From Paraburkholderia sp. BCC1886 (GTDB taxonomy: Bacteria > Pseudomonadota > Gammaproteobacteria > Burkholderiales > Burkholderiaceae), in the NCBI RefSeq assembly GCF_900996245.1, contig NZ_CAAJGK010000039.1, positions 62,001-126,000 of the forward strand: a DNA stretch of 64,000 bases, given 5' to 3'. This document shows positions 38,439 to 47,969 of the stretch, in pieces. Numbering within the stretch: position 1 is the first letter of the stretch; each line of letters begins with the position of its first letter. Position numbers and translations under genes: made by a program. The notes below the pieces were generated by a model. The model had not been told where the DNA came from. It made no database searches and saw only the letters and a program-made list of their open reading frames with translations.

Positions 38439-39701
38439 ATGCTGACGCTCAAGCGCTTCGCCAATCCCGACGTCACGCGCGCGTTTTCCAACATCGTCTG
38501 GCTCGGACTCGAACGACTCACGCAGATTGGCGTGGCAATTCTGATTAGCGGCATGCTGGCGCGTTACTTCGGAGCGGACGTGTTCGGCAAATGGCAGTAC
38601 GCGAATACGCTGCTGCTCGTGCTTTCGCCCATCACCTGGGTATGCGGTGCGGAGATTCTGGTGCCCACCATCGTCAACCGGCCGCCCGCGCAACTGGGCA
38701 CCGTGCTCGGCAGCGCGTTCACGCTGCGCTTTTCGGTGTCGGTCGCAGCCCTGTTGCTCACGTGGCTCGGCATCGCCCTGCACTTTTTCGAGCCGATGGT
38801 CGGCGCCATGCTGGCCGGTCTTGCCGTCACCATGCTGTTTCGCGAGCCGTTCGTCGGCGTAATCAACGCGTGGCTGCAGAGCATGACCTACAGCAGGCCG
38901 CAATTGCTCACCAGCATGAGCACCGCGGTGTTGAAGGCGGCCTTCGTCTTTGTGCTGGTGCGTGCCGCCGCTACGCCAGCGCGCTTCGGCTGGCTATGGG
39001 GACTCGAATCCGCGGCGATCGGCGCGGTGCTGCTGATCTACTACATGCGTCGGCATGGCGGCAGGCTCGGCTGGCAGTTCGACCGCTCGCTGTTCCGCCA
39101 TTTCGCGAGCGCCGGCACCGTGTTCTGGCTCGGCCTGATCTGCATGTATCTGTTCCTGAAACTCGACCGGCTGATGCTGGAGCGCGCCATCACGTTCGCC
39201 GATCTCGGCCGCTATTCCGCCGCACAGCAACTGAACGAAAACTGGATCACGCTCGCGTTGATGCTCGCGCAAACCATCGCGCCGGCCTTCGTTTATCGCG
39301 TACAGGAAGCGGCCCGTCTGCGTCGCAACATGTGGCGGCTCACCGCGATGACCGCCGTGCTGATGGTGAGCGGTGCAATCGTGCTGGACCTGCTGGCCGG
39401 TGTGATCATCCGTCGCGTGTTCGGCCCGGACTTCGAAGGCGCCATCGACATTTTCCGCTGGGCGGTATGGCTTTCCGTGCCCGCCGGCATCGAGGCAATC
39501 GGCAATCTGATCGTGCTCAAATACCAGGCCAAATTCGTGTTGCTGGCCAAATGGCTGCTGGCGCTGGCGGTCGCGTTCGTCGTCAATCTGCTGGCCATTG
39601 CGCGCCTGGGTGCATATGGCGCGCTCGTGGGTCTCGCGGCCGGCTATCTGGCGGCCGCCTCGGTCAATCTCTTCTACATCCGCTTCAAGCTGCGTTCATG
39701 A
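38439..39701 (+). CDS. Wzx-type oligosaccharide flippase
   Basis: Polysaccharide translocase of the MOP superfamily, 420 aa from ATG 38439 (MLTLKRFANPDVTRAFSNIVWLGLERLTQIGVAILISGML). About 12 to 14 hydrophobic segments run through the protein, with the usual charged N-terminal YFGADVFGKWQYANTLL region. It flips undecaprenyl-linked glycan repeat units across the inner membrane. The stop overlaps the next glycosyltransferase start (ATGA). The operon continues with a GT4 gene and galE, a small surface-glycan set. Confidence 0.88.
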   Translation: MLTLKRFANPDVTRAFSNIVWLGLERLTQIGVAILISGMLARYFGADVFGKWQYANTLLLVLSPITWVCGAEILVPTIVNRPPAQLGTVLGSAFTLRFSVSVAALLLTWLGIALHFFEPMVGAMLAGLAVTMLFREPFVGVINAWLQSMTYSRPQLLTSMSTAVLKAAFVFVLVRAAATPARFGWLWGLESAAIGAVLLIYYMRRHGGRLGWQFDRSLFRHFASAGTVFWLGLICMYLFLKLDRLMLERAITFADLGRYSAAQQLNENWITLALMLAQTIAPAFVYRVQEAARLRRNMWRLTAMTAVLMVSGAIVLDLLAGVIIRRVFGPDFEGAIDIFRWAVWLSVPAGIEAIGNLIVLKYQAKFVLLAKWLLALAVAFVVNLLAIARLGAYGALVGLAAGYLAAASVNLFYIRFKLRS

Positions 39702-40537
39702 CGACCTCCCCCGCTAATGCGCCCGCCGCGGCCGTCCCGCTCGACGACGTCGCCGTGCTGCTTCCCGCGTACAACGGCCAGGCAGACGTCGATGCCACGC
39801 TCGCGTCGTTCGACGAGCGCGCGCGCGTGCACGTGTTGATCGTCGACGACGGCAGCACGCCGCCGATCGTCGCGCCGGCGCTGCCCAACCTGCAAATCGA
39901 CGTGCTGCGCATGCCGCACAACGGCGGGATCGAGCGCGCGTTGCAAAGCGGTATCGACGCGTTGGCGCAACGGGGGTTCCGTTATGCCGCCCGCATCGAC
40001 GCGGGCGACCGCAGCGTGCCGGACCGGCTGGCGCAACAGCGCGCGTTCATGGAAACGCATCCGCGCGTGGCGGGACTCGGCATGTGGACGCAAGTCGTCA
40101 GCCGCGACGGCACGCCGCTTTTCATGCTGACGCCGCCGACCGAGCCCGCGGCGATTCGCCGTCAGCGCTTCTTCCGCTCATGCCTCGCGCATCCGTCGAT
40201 GATGTTGCGCATCGACGCCGTGCGCGCGGCCGGCAACTATCGTGCAGCGTATCGTTCCGCCGAAGACCTCGATCTGTTCCTGCGTCTGATGGAACGCTAC
40301 GACTGCGCGAACCTGCCCGTGCTCGGCCTGTATTACGAACTGAACGAAGGCGGCATTAGCGCGACGAAGCGGCGTGCGCAAGTCAGTTCGACATTGCGGC
40401 TGCAATTACGCTATTTCGACGCATTCAACCTGTACGATTGGCTCGGTCTCGCGAAAAGCCTGCTGCATCTGGTCACGCCGTACCGCGCGTTGCAGCGGTT
40501 CAAGCGCCGGGTGCTCACGCCCCGCACGAATCGCTGA
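39698..40537 (+). CDS. glycosyltransferase family 2
   Basis: GT-A-fold transferase, 279 aa from ATG 39698, which overlaps the flippase stop. The N-terminal DVAVLLPAYNGQADVDATLASF and VLIVDDGSTPPIV match GT2. The usual DxD position reads RIDAGDRSVPDRL. AEDLDLFLRLMERYD is the ED-containing acceptor-side motif. There is no membrane segment, so it is probably a peripheral inner-membrane enzyme. The sugar and acceptor are unknown. Confidence 0.9.
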   Translation: MTTSPANAPAAAVPLDDVAVLLPAYNGQADVDATLASFDERARVHVLIVDDGSTPPIVAPALPNLQIDVLRMPHNGGIERALQSGIDALAQRGFRYAARIDAGDRSVPDRLAQQRAFMETHPRVAGLGMWTQVVSRDGTPLFMLTPPTEPAAIRRQRFFRSCLAHPSMMLRIDAVRAAGNYRAAYRSAEDLDLFLRLMERYDCANLPVLGLYYELNEGGISATKRRAQVSSTLRLQLRYFDAFNLYDWLGLAKSLLHLVTPYRALQRFKRRVLTPRTNR

Positions 40538-40585
40538 GCGGCCGGTCGTTATCTTTTCCCTTCATCGCCTTATACAAGATCGCCG

Positions 40586-41743
40586 ATGTCCAGCCTGAAC
40601 CCTGCCCTGAAGTCGACGCCCGCGCTGCGCATCACGCTCGTATGCAATACCGCGTGGGCCATTTACACCTATCGGCAAGGGCTGATCCGCATGCTGGTGG
40701 GACGGGGCGTGGACGTGACGGTGCTCGCGCCGCGCGACCGCACCTTCGACCTGCTGATTGCGATGGGTTGCCGCTGCATCGAATTGCCGGTCGCCTCCAA
40801 AGGCACCAATCCGCGGGACGATCTGCGCACGCTGCTCTCGCTGTATCGCCTGTACCGCTCGATCCGCCCGCACGTCGTGTTTCACTACACCATCAAGCCG
40901 AATATCTACGGCTCGATCGCGGCGAAACTCGCCGGCGTGCAATCGGTCGCGGTCACCACCGGACTCGGCTATGTTTTCATCCAGCAGAGCCGGGCCGCTC
41001 AGGTCGCTAAAAAGCTGTACCGTTTCGCGTTCCGTTTCCCGCGCGAAATATGGTTTTTGAATCGCGACGACCAGACAGCATTTGTCGAGCAGAATTTGTT
41101 AGTGCATCCTGAGCGTGCGCGGCTCCTGCATGGCGAAGGCGTCGATCTCGATCAGTTCGCTTTTACGCCGTTGCCCGAGCGTGCGGAATTCAAATTCATT
41201 CTGATCGGCCGGCTGCTGTGGGACAAAGGCGTCGGCGAATACGTGGAAGCGGCGCGGCGTTTGCGCGAGCGCTATCCGCAAGCCCGCTTCCAGCTGCTCG
41301 GCCCGGTCGGCGTCGACAATCCGAGCGCGATCACTCGCGCGGAAGTCGCAGCGTGGGAACAGGAAGGCGTCGTCGAATACCTCGGGGAAGCGCACGACGT
41401 GCGGCCCTTCGTCACCGAAGCGGATTGCGTCGTGCTGCCCTCGTATCGCGAAGGCGTGCCGCGCACGCTGATGGAAGCCTCCGCAATGGGCCGCCCGATC
41501 GTCACGACCGACGTGCCGGGCTGCCGCGAGGTGGTGACGGACGGCGTCAATGGCTGGTTATGCGAAGTGCGCAATGCAGAAAGTCTCGCGGCGAGTCTCG
41601 CGCGCATGCTCGACATGAGCAGCGCAGAGCGACGCGCCATGGCGGAACGCGGCCGGCAGAAAGTCGCGGCGGAGTTCGACGAACGCGTCGTCGTCGAAAC
41701 GTATCAGGACCTGGTGCAAAAAATGACAGGCGTCTTACTTTAA
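40586..41743 (+). CDS. glycosyltransferase family 4
   Basis: GT-B-fold transferase of 385 aa. It contains ITLVCNTAWAIYTYRQGLIRMLVGRGVDVTVLAP at the start, VVFHYTIKPNIYGSIAAKLAG, the nucleotide-binding FILIGRLLWDKGVGEYVEAARRL and the retaining EX7E-type EGVPRTLMEASAMGRPIVTTD. The sequence style matches WbpH/WbiF-like O-antigen enzymes that add N-acetylated sugars, but the donor is not certain. It ends 12 bases before galE. Confidence 0.92.
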   Translation: MSSLNPALKSTPALRITLVCNTAWAIYTYRQGLIRMLVGRGVDVTVLAPRDRTFDLLIAMGCRCIELPVASKGTNPRDDLRTLLSLYRLYRSIRPHVVFHYTIKPNIYGSIAAKLAGVQSVAVTTGLGYVFIQQSRAAQVAKKLYRFAFRFPREIWFLNRDDQTAFVEQNLLVHPERARLLHGEGVDLDQFAFTPLPERAEFKFILIGRLLWDKGVGEYVEAARRLRERYPQARFQLLGPVGVDNPSAITRAEVAAWEQEGVVEYLGEAHDVRPFVTEADCVVLPSYREGVPRTLMEASAMGRPIVTTDVPGCREVVTDGVNGWLCEVRNAESLAASLARMLDMSSAERRAMAERGRQKVAAEFDERVVVETYQDLVQKMTGVLL

Positions 41744-41755
41744 CGGAGCAACAGC

Positions 41756-42778
41756 ATGACCACGAAGGGCACGATTCTGGTAACAGGCGGCGCGGGGTTC
41801 ATTGGCTCGCACACCTGCGTCGAGTTGCTGAACGGCGGTTACGACGTCGTGGTAATCGACAATCTCGTGAACAGCAACCGCGAGTCGCTGCGTCGCGTCG
41901 AGCAGATTACGGGCCGAGCGGTGAGCTTTTACGAGGCCGACGCACGCGATGTCGGCGAACTGAATCGCATTTTCGACGCGCACCCCATTACCGGCGCGAT
42001 TCATTTCGCCGCACTGAAGGCGGTGGGCGAATCGGTGAGCAAGCCGATCGAGTACTACAGCAATAACGTCGGTAGTTTGCTGGCCGTGCTTGGCGTCATG
42101 CGCGATCGCAACATCAGGCAGTTCGTGTTCAGTTCGTCCGCAACCGTTTATGGCGTGCCGAAAAGCTCGCCGATCGACGAATCGTTCCCGCTGTCGGCTA
42201 CCAACCCGTACGGCCAGTCGAAACTGATCGCCGAACAGGTGCTGCGCGATCTGGAAATCGCGGACCCGTCGTGGCGTATTGCCACGCTGCGTTATTTCAA
42301 TCCGGTGGGCGCGCACGAGAGCGGGCTGATCGGTGAAGATCCGGCCGGCGTCCCCAACAACCTGATGCCATACGTGGCGCAGGTGGCGGTCGGCAAGCTG
42401 GCCAAACTGCGCGTGTTCGGCGGCGATTACGACACGCCGGACGGCACGGGCGTGCGCGACTATATTCACGTAGTCGATCTGGCGCGCGGCCATCTTGCCG
42501 CGCTGGACGCGCTGGTGAAGAACGACGCCAGCTTCGTGGTGAATCTGGGTACGGGCCAGGGCTATAGCGTGCTCGACGTGGTGCGCTCGTTCGAGAAAGC
42601 GTCGAGCAAACCCGTGCCGTATGAAATCGTCGCACGGCGGCCGGGCGACGTGGCTTCGTGCTTCGCCGAGCCCGCGGCGGCCGCAAGGCTGCTGGGCTGG
42701 CAGGCGGAGTACGGCATCGAGCGGATGTGCCAGGATCACTGGCGCTGGCAGTCGACGAATCCGAACGGCTTCCTTTGA
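41756..42778 (+). CDS. galE: UDP-glucose 4-epimerase
   Basis: Extended SDR enzyme of 340 aa that interconverts UDP-glucose and UDP-galactose (some members also the N-acetyl forms). The NAD motif is TGGAGFIGSHTCVELL, SSSATVYG carries the catalytic Ser, and the Tyr-x3-Lys motif is YGQSK. PVGAHESGLIGEDP and GVRDYIHVVDLARGHL are GalE signatures. It completes the flippase-GT-GT operon, suggesting that galactose or GalNAc is a component of the glycan. Confidence 0.96.
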   Translation: MTTKGTILVTGGAGFIGSHTCVELLNGGYDVVVIDNLVNSNRESLRRVEQITGRAVSFYEADARDVGELNRIFDAHPITGAIHFAALKAVGESVSKPIEYYSNNVGSLLAVLGVMRDRNIRQFVFSSSATVYGVPKSSPIDESFPLSATNPYGQSKLIAEQVLRDLEIADPSWRIATLRYFNPVGAHESGLIGEDPAGVPNNLMPYVAQVAVGKLAKLRVFGGDYDTPDGTGVRDYIHVVDLARGHLAALDALVKNDASFVVNLGTGQGYSVLDVVRSFEKASSKPVPYEIVARRPGDVASCFAEPAAAARLLGWQAEYGIERMCQDHWRWQSTNPNGFL

Positions 42779-42780
42779 TC

Positions 42781-42842
42781 TGAGCACGGCGCCCGCTAAG
42801 CACGGCGCCCGTTGAGCACGGCGCCCGGTTCATCGGGCGCCG
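42781..42842. repeat. three 16-bp direct repeats with hairpin between convergent genes
   Basis: Three tandem copies of a unit like TGAGCACGGCGCCCGC; the last copy pairs with a following CGGGCGCCG to form a 9-bp stem with a 6-base loop (42819-42842). There is no T run. It may act as a bidirectional termination barrier between galE and the convergent polymerase gene. Confidence 0.65.
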
Positions 42843-42851
42843 GACGCTCTG

Positions 42852-43967
42852 TCAGGCCCGTGCGGAAATAGAGGTCATGGCCCGATTCGTCACCACGTCC
42901 GGGCCTTTGCGCAGCGATTGCAGCCGCAGAACGAGGAACATGATCATCGGCGACACCGGCGAAAGATGCCTGAGGAACGAGCCATAGTCCGGTTCGAAAA
43001 TGGCCTGGGTCGAGATGAAACTGACGAGAAAACAGAAGCACAGTTTCTCGAACCGGCCCACCGGGAAGAGCGAAGCCGCCGCACGATAGCGGATGAACAC
43101 GATCGCAAAAGTAAAAAACACGCCGACGCCGCCAAGCGTTTGCAGTGGCGAACCCGACGTCATCAGGCGTAACGGCAGAACAAAAGTCGCCAGCGTAATC
43201 GCAACGTTCGCGATACCGACGAACATGCCGCTGCCGGGAATGAACTGGACGATAATCGACCCCACTTCATTCGGATCCCGCCATTCGTTGGCATTCTGTC
43301 TCGCGAAGTCGAGTGACTCTCCATACGCTTTCTGAAACGCAACAGCGACGATGACGAACATCGCGAGTGCGAAGAGAATCAGTGCAATGGGTTTTCTGAC
43401 GCCGTTCGGCGCGAGGTAGAGGACCACGGTCGCGATCATCGTGATCCCCCAATACGACCTGAAATAGATCGCGACCAACGTGGCCAGAAAAACGAACAGC
43501 GCCAATATTGCCCGCGACGAGCTATAGAACAGAAGCAGCAGCACCACCACGGAAATGATGAGTTCTTTCGACGGTACGCCGATATACACCGTTTGATTGA
43601 CTAGCCAGAACGCAACCAGAAAGAACTCGGTGGGTCTGAGCGAGCTGACATGCGAGCGCCAGATGGCAAAGAGCATGCCGGAAGTCGACACGGCAAATCC
43701 CAGCAGCGAGATCGAGAAGTTCTCAAGCCCGAAGAAATTGAAGATGTAGGCGAGATTGTCGAACGAGTCGCCGAATGCCTTGAACGACACCGCCGTCTTC
43801 ATGCGCTCGAAGATCACCGCCTCGTCGAACAGGAATCGCGCCGGCAGCGACGAGTCGTGCGTCGCCGACACCACGTAGAGCATGACGAACAGGAGGAACC
43901 AGACCGCGGCCGACACGCCGGGGCTCGCACTCTTGCCGATAATGCCGGGTATTTTCACGATACGCAT
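42852..43967 (-). CDS. Wzy-like polysaccharide polymerase (putative)
   Basis: Polytopic membrane protein of 371 aa from ATG 43967 (MRIVKIPGIIGKSASPGVSAAVWFLLFVMLYVV), preceded by AGGGAC. About nine to ten hydrophobic segments are present, with a larger loop near FSISLLGFAVSTSG. Sequence conservation in Wzy proteins is low; the assignment rests on topology, on VGVFFTFAIVFIRYRAA-type late helices, and on position next to a flippase and a Wzc-type kinase. It could also be an acyltransferase-unrelated EpsG-like protein. Confidence 0.65.
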   Translation of the reverse strand: MRIVKIPGIIGKSASPGVSAAVWFLLFVMLYVVSATHDSSLPARFLFDEAVIFERMKTAVSFKAFGDSFDNLAYIFNFFGLENFSISLLGFAVSTSGMLFAIWRSHVSSLRPTEFFLVAFWLVNQTVYIGVPSKELIISVVVLLLLFYSSSRAILALFVFLATLVAIYFRSYWGITMIATVVLYLAPNGVRKPIALILFALAMFVIVAVAFQKAYGESLDFARQNANEWRDPNEVGSIIVQFIPGSGMFVGIANVAITLATFVLPLRLMTSGSPLQTLGGVGVFFTFAIVFIRYRAAASLFPVGRFEKLCFCFLVSFISTQAIFEPDYGSFLRHLSPVSPMIMFLVLRLQSLRKGPDVVTNRAMTSISARA

Positions 43968-43986
43968 GTTAGGTCCCTGTACGAGA

Positions 43987-45225
43987 TCACGGCGTGCCGA
44001 ATCCGGGTTGCCGATCCGGATAGGCGTCTGCCCCTCTACCGATCCTGAGCGCCTGATAAGTACCCACGCACGCCACGATCGTCCCGCTCGCACTGAGCAG
44101 CAAAAGTGTCTGGATGAATCCGACGCCGAAGAAATGCGCCGTGGCGAAGATCACGAAGATCAACATCGCGTTGGCCGTCTGGATCATCAAATCGATCTTC
44201 TGACGGTTCACGACGATGAAGACCTGCGCCATCGAGCCATAAATAGCCATCGTGATGAAATACGGAATGAACAGCAGATACACCGACATCGACGATTCCC
44301 ACTGTTCACCCATCTTCACGTGAATGATCAGGCTCAAGCCCGCGTAACACGCTGCGACGAGCGCGACGCTAATAAACGTCAAGGTCGTGAAGAACTGTCT
44401 CGACGGATTCACGCCACCTTTTTTCTCGCCGTCGAAATAATCGATCAGATCGCGACGGAACACAGCGCCCAGGCTTTGCGATAACAACGAGGCAGGAAAG
44501 TAACCGACGCGATAGGCGAGGGCGAAGATACCGGCGTCGCGATGGTCGAAGATCATCGGCATCAGGATCGCCGACGCGTAGATCACGAACGAATTGAGCG
44601 TGGTGGTCGGCACGCCGTACTTGGCGTACTGAATCTGCAACGCGGAAAACTTCATGACGGCGGCGGGAATCATGCGCCGGGCAGAGAACAGATAGATGGC
44701 GGCCGGTACGAACGTGGACACCAGGAATATCCAGCTGTAGATATTGAACACGCTGGTGCCGGTGCACTCGCCTTTCGACACGGCCATCAGGCCCACGAAA
44801 TACCCCGCGAACGCCGCGTTCGGAAAGAACCGGATCGTTGCGATCTTCGTATATTTTCTTTCCGTGGTCAGCGCCGCGCACAGCGCCTGCTGAAGGAATA
44901 CACCGAATGCCAATCCAATCACCGGGATGTACTCCGGGTGGCCGGCAACGGTCGTCGCCACCACCAGCGCCACGCCAAGCAGAATGGCAACCGTGCTCGA
45001 GCTGGTCATGGCGCGGACCGCCGTCGCTTTGTCTGCGGCCATGCAGGCTACCTCCAGCCGCAAGCCGATCACGGAGCCGATGAACAGCCCGCCCGCCATC
45101 AACTGGCTGAAGTAGCCAAGATCCGTCGGCCCGCAATACTTCCCAATGAGAAGTATCGAAACGAAGTTGAGCGCCTGGCTGAGTACGACCCCGGCGATAC
45201 TGACGAACGAATGTTTGATATTCAC
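43987..45225 (-). CDS. Wzx-type flippase of the exopolysaccharide locus
   Basis: MOP-superfamily lipopolysaccharide/EPS flippase of 412 aa. It starts with GTG (MNIKHSFVSIAGVVLSQALNFVSILLIGKYCGPTDLGYFSQLM), an uncommon start in this window. About 12 hydrophobic segments are seen. Unlike the flippase at 38439 it is encoded on the minus strand beside Wzy and Wzc. Together they suggest a Wzx/Wzy-dependent exopolysaccharide pathway. Confidence 0.88.
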   Translation of the reverse strand: MNIKHSFVSIAGVVLSQALNFVSILLIGKYCGPTDLGYFSQLMAGGLFIGSVIGLRLEVACMAADKATAVRAMTSSSTVAILLGVALVVATTVAGHPEYIPVIGLAFGVFLQQALCAALTTERKYTKIATIRFFPNAAFAGYFVGLMAVSKGECTGTSVFNIYSWIFLVSTFVPAAIYLFSARRMIPAAVMKFSALQIQYAKYGVPTTTLNSFVIYASAILMPMIFDHRDAGIFALAYRVGYFPASLLSQSLGAVFRRDLIDYFDGEKKGGVNPSRQFFTTLTFISVALVAACYAGLSLIIHVKMGEQWESSMSVYLLFIPYFITMAIYGSMAQVFIVVNRQKIDLMIQTANAMLIFVIFATAHFFGVGFIQTLLLLSASGTIVACVGTYQALRIGRGADAYPDRQPGFGTP

Positions 45226-45299
45226 AATTTATTTACGTCGAAAGCCAGGTGGAATGTCATCGTAGTCGGCGCGACGTCGGTCCTCGTCGCCAGACAGGC

Positions 45300-47561
45300 T
45301 TAGCCTTTCGGCGCTTCTCCGCCAGCCGGCAGCGCCTCGAGATACGAGGCGTTCCGGTACAGACCGGCACGCGAGCCCAGGCTATAACGATAAACATCCG
45401 TGTCGATCCCGTTGAAGATCACACCCTTTACCCGCGCATTCGCCTGCTTCAGCTGCTTGGTTGCTTCGACCACTTCGGCAATCGACGTCGTTTCGAAACG
45501 CGTCACCAGCAACACGGTGCCGCAACTGTGAGCAAGCGCGGTCGCGTCGGCGACGGCGAGTACCGGCGGCGTGTCGATCAGCACGATGTCGTACTTGCTG
45601 GTCGTGGCGAGAAACTGCTGCATGCGTTCGCTCAGCAGAAGCTCGGCGGGGTTCGCAGGCATGCCGCCACGCGGAACGAAGTCGAGACCCGGCACCACGT
45701 CGTGCATGATGACCGATTCGGCGTCCGCGTCCGAGGTCAGGTAATCGGCGAGACCCGGCTTCGAACTCACGCCGAAGTACTGTTCGAGATGACCCTTGCG
45801 GAAGTCCGCGTCGATCAGCAGCACGCGCTTGCCCGCTGCCGAGACCACCGCCGCCAGATTCGCGGAAAGAAACGATTTGCCCACCTGGTCGGTCGGACCG
45901 GTCAGCATCACCCGGTTGTCGCCCGATTCCGATTCGAGCATCGCGAAATGCAGTGCGGTTCTAAGCCGGCGCAGACTTTCGATAGACGGGTCGCGCGGAA
46001 ATTCGCTAGCCAGCAGAAACTTGTCGTGGCCGGGCGCGCCCGATGTCTTTCCAATGCGCGCGAGTTTGGCTTGCGACAGCGGGACCGTCGCGTAGACGTT
46101 CAAACCGGTCTGCTCCTCGATTTCCTGCGGATCCGTCACACCGCGGTACAGCGCCGCGCGAGTGAATGCCGCACCGAGGCCGAGAATCAGTCCACCAAGC
46201 GCCGCATAGATAATCACCAGAAGCTTGTTGGGCTTGATCGGGTCTCGCGGCACCACCGTGCCGTCGATCAGCCGCACCGTTCCCACCTTGCCCGCACGCA
46301 CCAGCTTGAGCTGTTGCATGTTGTTCAACATGCCGACGTACAGATCGTTGTCGACGTTCACGTCGCGAGTCAGGCGCAGCGCGTTCTGCTCCAGATCGGG
46401 AAGCGCCTGTTCCTGTTGCGACAGGGTACTGATCTTGCCGCTCATCAAGCCGATTTGCTGATCGATCGCCTGAATGCTCGGGTGACCCGGTGCATAGATC
46501 GCACTCAGTTCCGCACGCTTCTGCTTGAGTTCCAGCAGGCTGCGCTGCGCGGCCACGCTCTGATCCAGCGTCGACTTACCTTGTTCGCTCAGATTGAACA
46601 CGCCCATCTTGTTGCGCATGTCGTTGTAGCGGCCCTCCGCGCGTTCGAGTTCGCTCTTGAGCTGCGGCAGCAGATCGCTCAGGAATGCCAGCGATTTTTC
46701 CGCCTCCGCAGCTTTGCGCTTGAGGTTCTGGTCGACATAAGCATTGCCGATCTCGTTGAGCGTCTTCGCCGTCAACATACGGTCGGCGCCCGTCAGCGAC
46801 GCGCCGATAATGCCGCTGTCCTTGCCCTTCTGCGAAATGTTCAGTTTGTTCTGCAGATTCTCGACCGTCTTTTCACGCGATTCCCTGACCAGCACGAACT
46901 CCGTACCCGGCTTTGCATTGAGGGATTCGACCTGCAACGTGATCGCGCCGTCGCCCTGCTTCGCCGTGACCGTTCCACCGACACTGCCTTCGAGCGGCTT
47001 GTCGACGTCTTCCTGTTCGAGCCGGTAGTGCCCGCCGCCCAACGCGGTCAACACGAATTTCTCGCCTTCCAGCCATTCGGGCACGGTGAAATTCGATACC
47101 TTGATCGATTCGCCGCCCCACGCGTAACCGCCATAACCGAACAGACCCGGGTCCGACAGTCGTTTGGACTGCCTGCCCAACCAGTCTCCGATCAGCGGGA
47201 AACGCTTCGGCTTGGCGCTGATGTCGAGGTTCAGATCGTCGACGGCTTTGCCGACGACCATTCGCGACTGGAGAATCTCCATTTCGGCCGTGGGTTCCGT
47301 CTTCACGTCGAACATACTGGAGACATCGCCCAGCGGGCTTCTGGACGTCGTGGTCGGGATGCTGTCCTCGACCTGGACGAGAATGTCGGCCTGATACACC
47401 GGCGGCGCGATAAACGCGTAGGCCACGCCGAGGGCAAACACGCTGCCGGCGATGCCACCGACGAGCCAACGGTTTGCCATGAGTACGTCGAAATAACGCG
47501 AGAGATTGACATCCTCATTTCGCAGCACAGAAGCATTCGCAAGCGGAGAGCTCTGGTTCAT
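45300..47561 (-). CDS. polysaccharide co-polymerase / tyrosine autokinase (Wzc-like BY-kinase)
   Basis: Inner-membrane protein of 753 aa that controls chain length and export. The N-terminal Wzz domain starts after residue 17 with a membrane segment (WLVGGIAGSVFALGVAYAFI), followed by a large periplasmic coiled-coil region (about 290-420) and a second membrane segment (LLVIIYAALGGLILGLGAAF). The cytoplasmic kinase domain carries Walker A GPTDQVGKSFLS (about 555), Walker A' VLLIDADFRKGHL, and Walker B DIVLIDTPPVL. The C-terminal tail has four Tyr (YRYSLGSRAGLYRNASYLE), the autophosphorylation cluster. No matching phosphatase or Wza gene is in the window. Confidence 0.95.
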   Translation of the reverse strand: MNQSSPLANASVLRNEDVNLSRYFDVLMANRWLVGGIAGSVFALGVAYAFIAPPVYQADILVQVEDSIPTTTSRSPLGDVSSMFDVKTEPTAEMEILQSRMVVGKAVDDLNLDISAKPKRFPLIGDWLGRQSKRLSDPGLFGYGGYAWGGESIKVSNFTVPEWLEGEKFVLTALGGGHYRLEQEDVDKPLEGSVGGTVTAKQGDGAITLQVESLNAKPGTEFVLVRESREKTVENLQNKLNISQKGKDSGIIGASLTGADRMLTAKTLNEIGNAYVDQNLKRKAAEAEKSLAFLSDLLPQLKSELERAEGRYNDMRNKMGVFNLSEQGKSTLDQSVAAQRSLLELKQKRAELSAIYAPGHPSIQAIDQQIGLMSGKISTLSQQEQALPDLEQNALRLTRDVNVDNDLYVGMLNNMQQLKLVRAGKVGTVRLIDGTVVPRDPIKPNKLLVIIYAALGGLILGLGAAFTRAALYRGVTDPQEIEEQTGLNVYATVPLSQAKLARIGKTSGAPGHDKFLLASEFPRDPSIESLRRLRTALHFAMLESESGDNRVMLTGPTDQVGKSFLSANLAAVVSAAGKRVLLIDADFRKGHLEQYFGVSSKPGLADYLTSDADAESVIMHDVVPGLDFVPRGGMPANPAELLLSERMQQFLATTSKYDIVLIDTPPVLAVADATALAHSCGTVLLVTRFETTSIAEVVEATKQLKQANARVKGVIFNGIDTDVYRYSLGSRAGLYRNASYLEALPAGGEAPKG

Positions 47562-47969
47562 CGAAACCCCACGGGTCGGTAGACGAAAAGTTTGGAAACT
47601 TGATTAGTGCAGGCAACTCAGGCGCTGCCGCATTTTATTTTTTTACTGGACGCCCGGATTCTGGACGGGTTTTGCTGGCGCGGTCAGTACGGTGCACCAC
47701 GCAGCCGCAAAACCCGGCACGACACCGTGGCAGCGGACGCCTAATTAATTCTTAATGTCTAAAGATTAAAGATTTAAGTCAGACCAGCCCCGCGCAAACC
47801 CCTGTTTTTCGCAGCTTATACCGCGATAAAAAACAGAAAATAATTTATTCGCACGAGCAGTTATCGCAGACTATCCGACAGCTGTCGCCACCTCTGTTCG
47901 CTATCGCACATTCTCATTCCTGGCCGTAACGGCACAATGTATTTAACCAGCCGTTAATTGGACATACAA
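47562..47969. promoter_or_regulatory. divergent intergenic control region of the exopolysaccharide locus
   Basis: A 408-base AT-rich region between the divergent wzc-like and deacetylase genes. It includes runs such as TTAATTCTTAATG and AAAGATTAAAGATTTAAG that could be promoter or regulator sites. I cannot assign a specific operator or sigma factor. Confidence 0.5.

Noticed and set aside
45249..47582. 777-codon plus-strand open frame over the wzc-like gene
   Set aside because: Antisense shadow; the minus-strand gene has all BY-kinase motifs.
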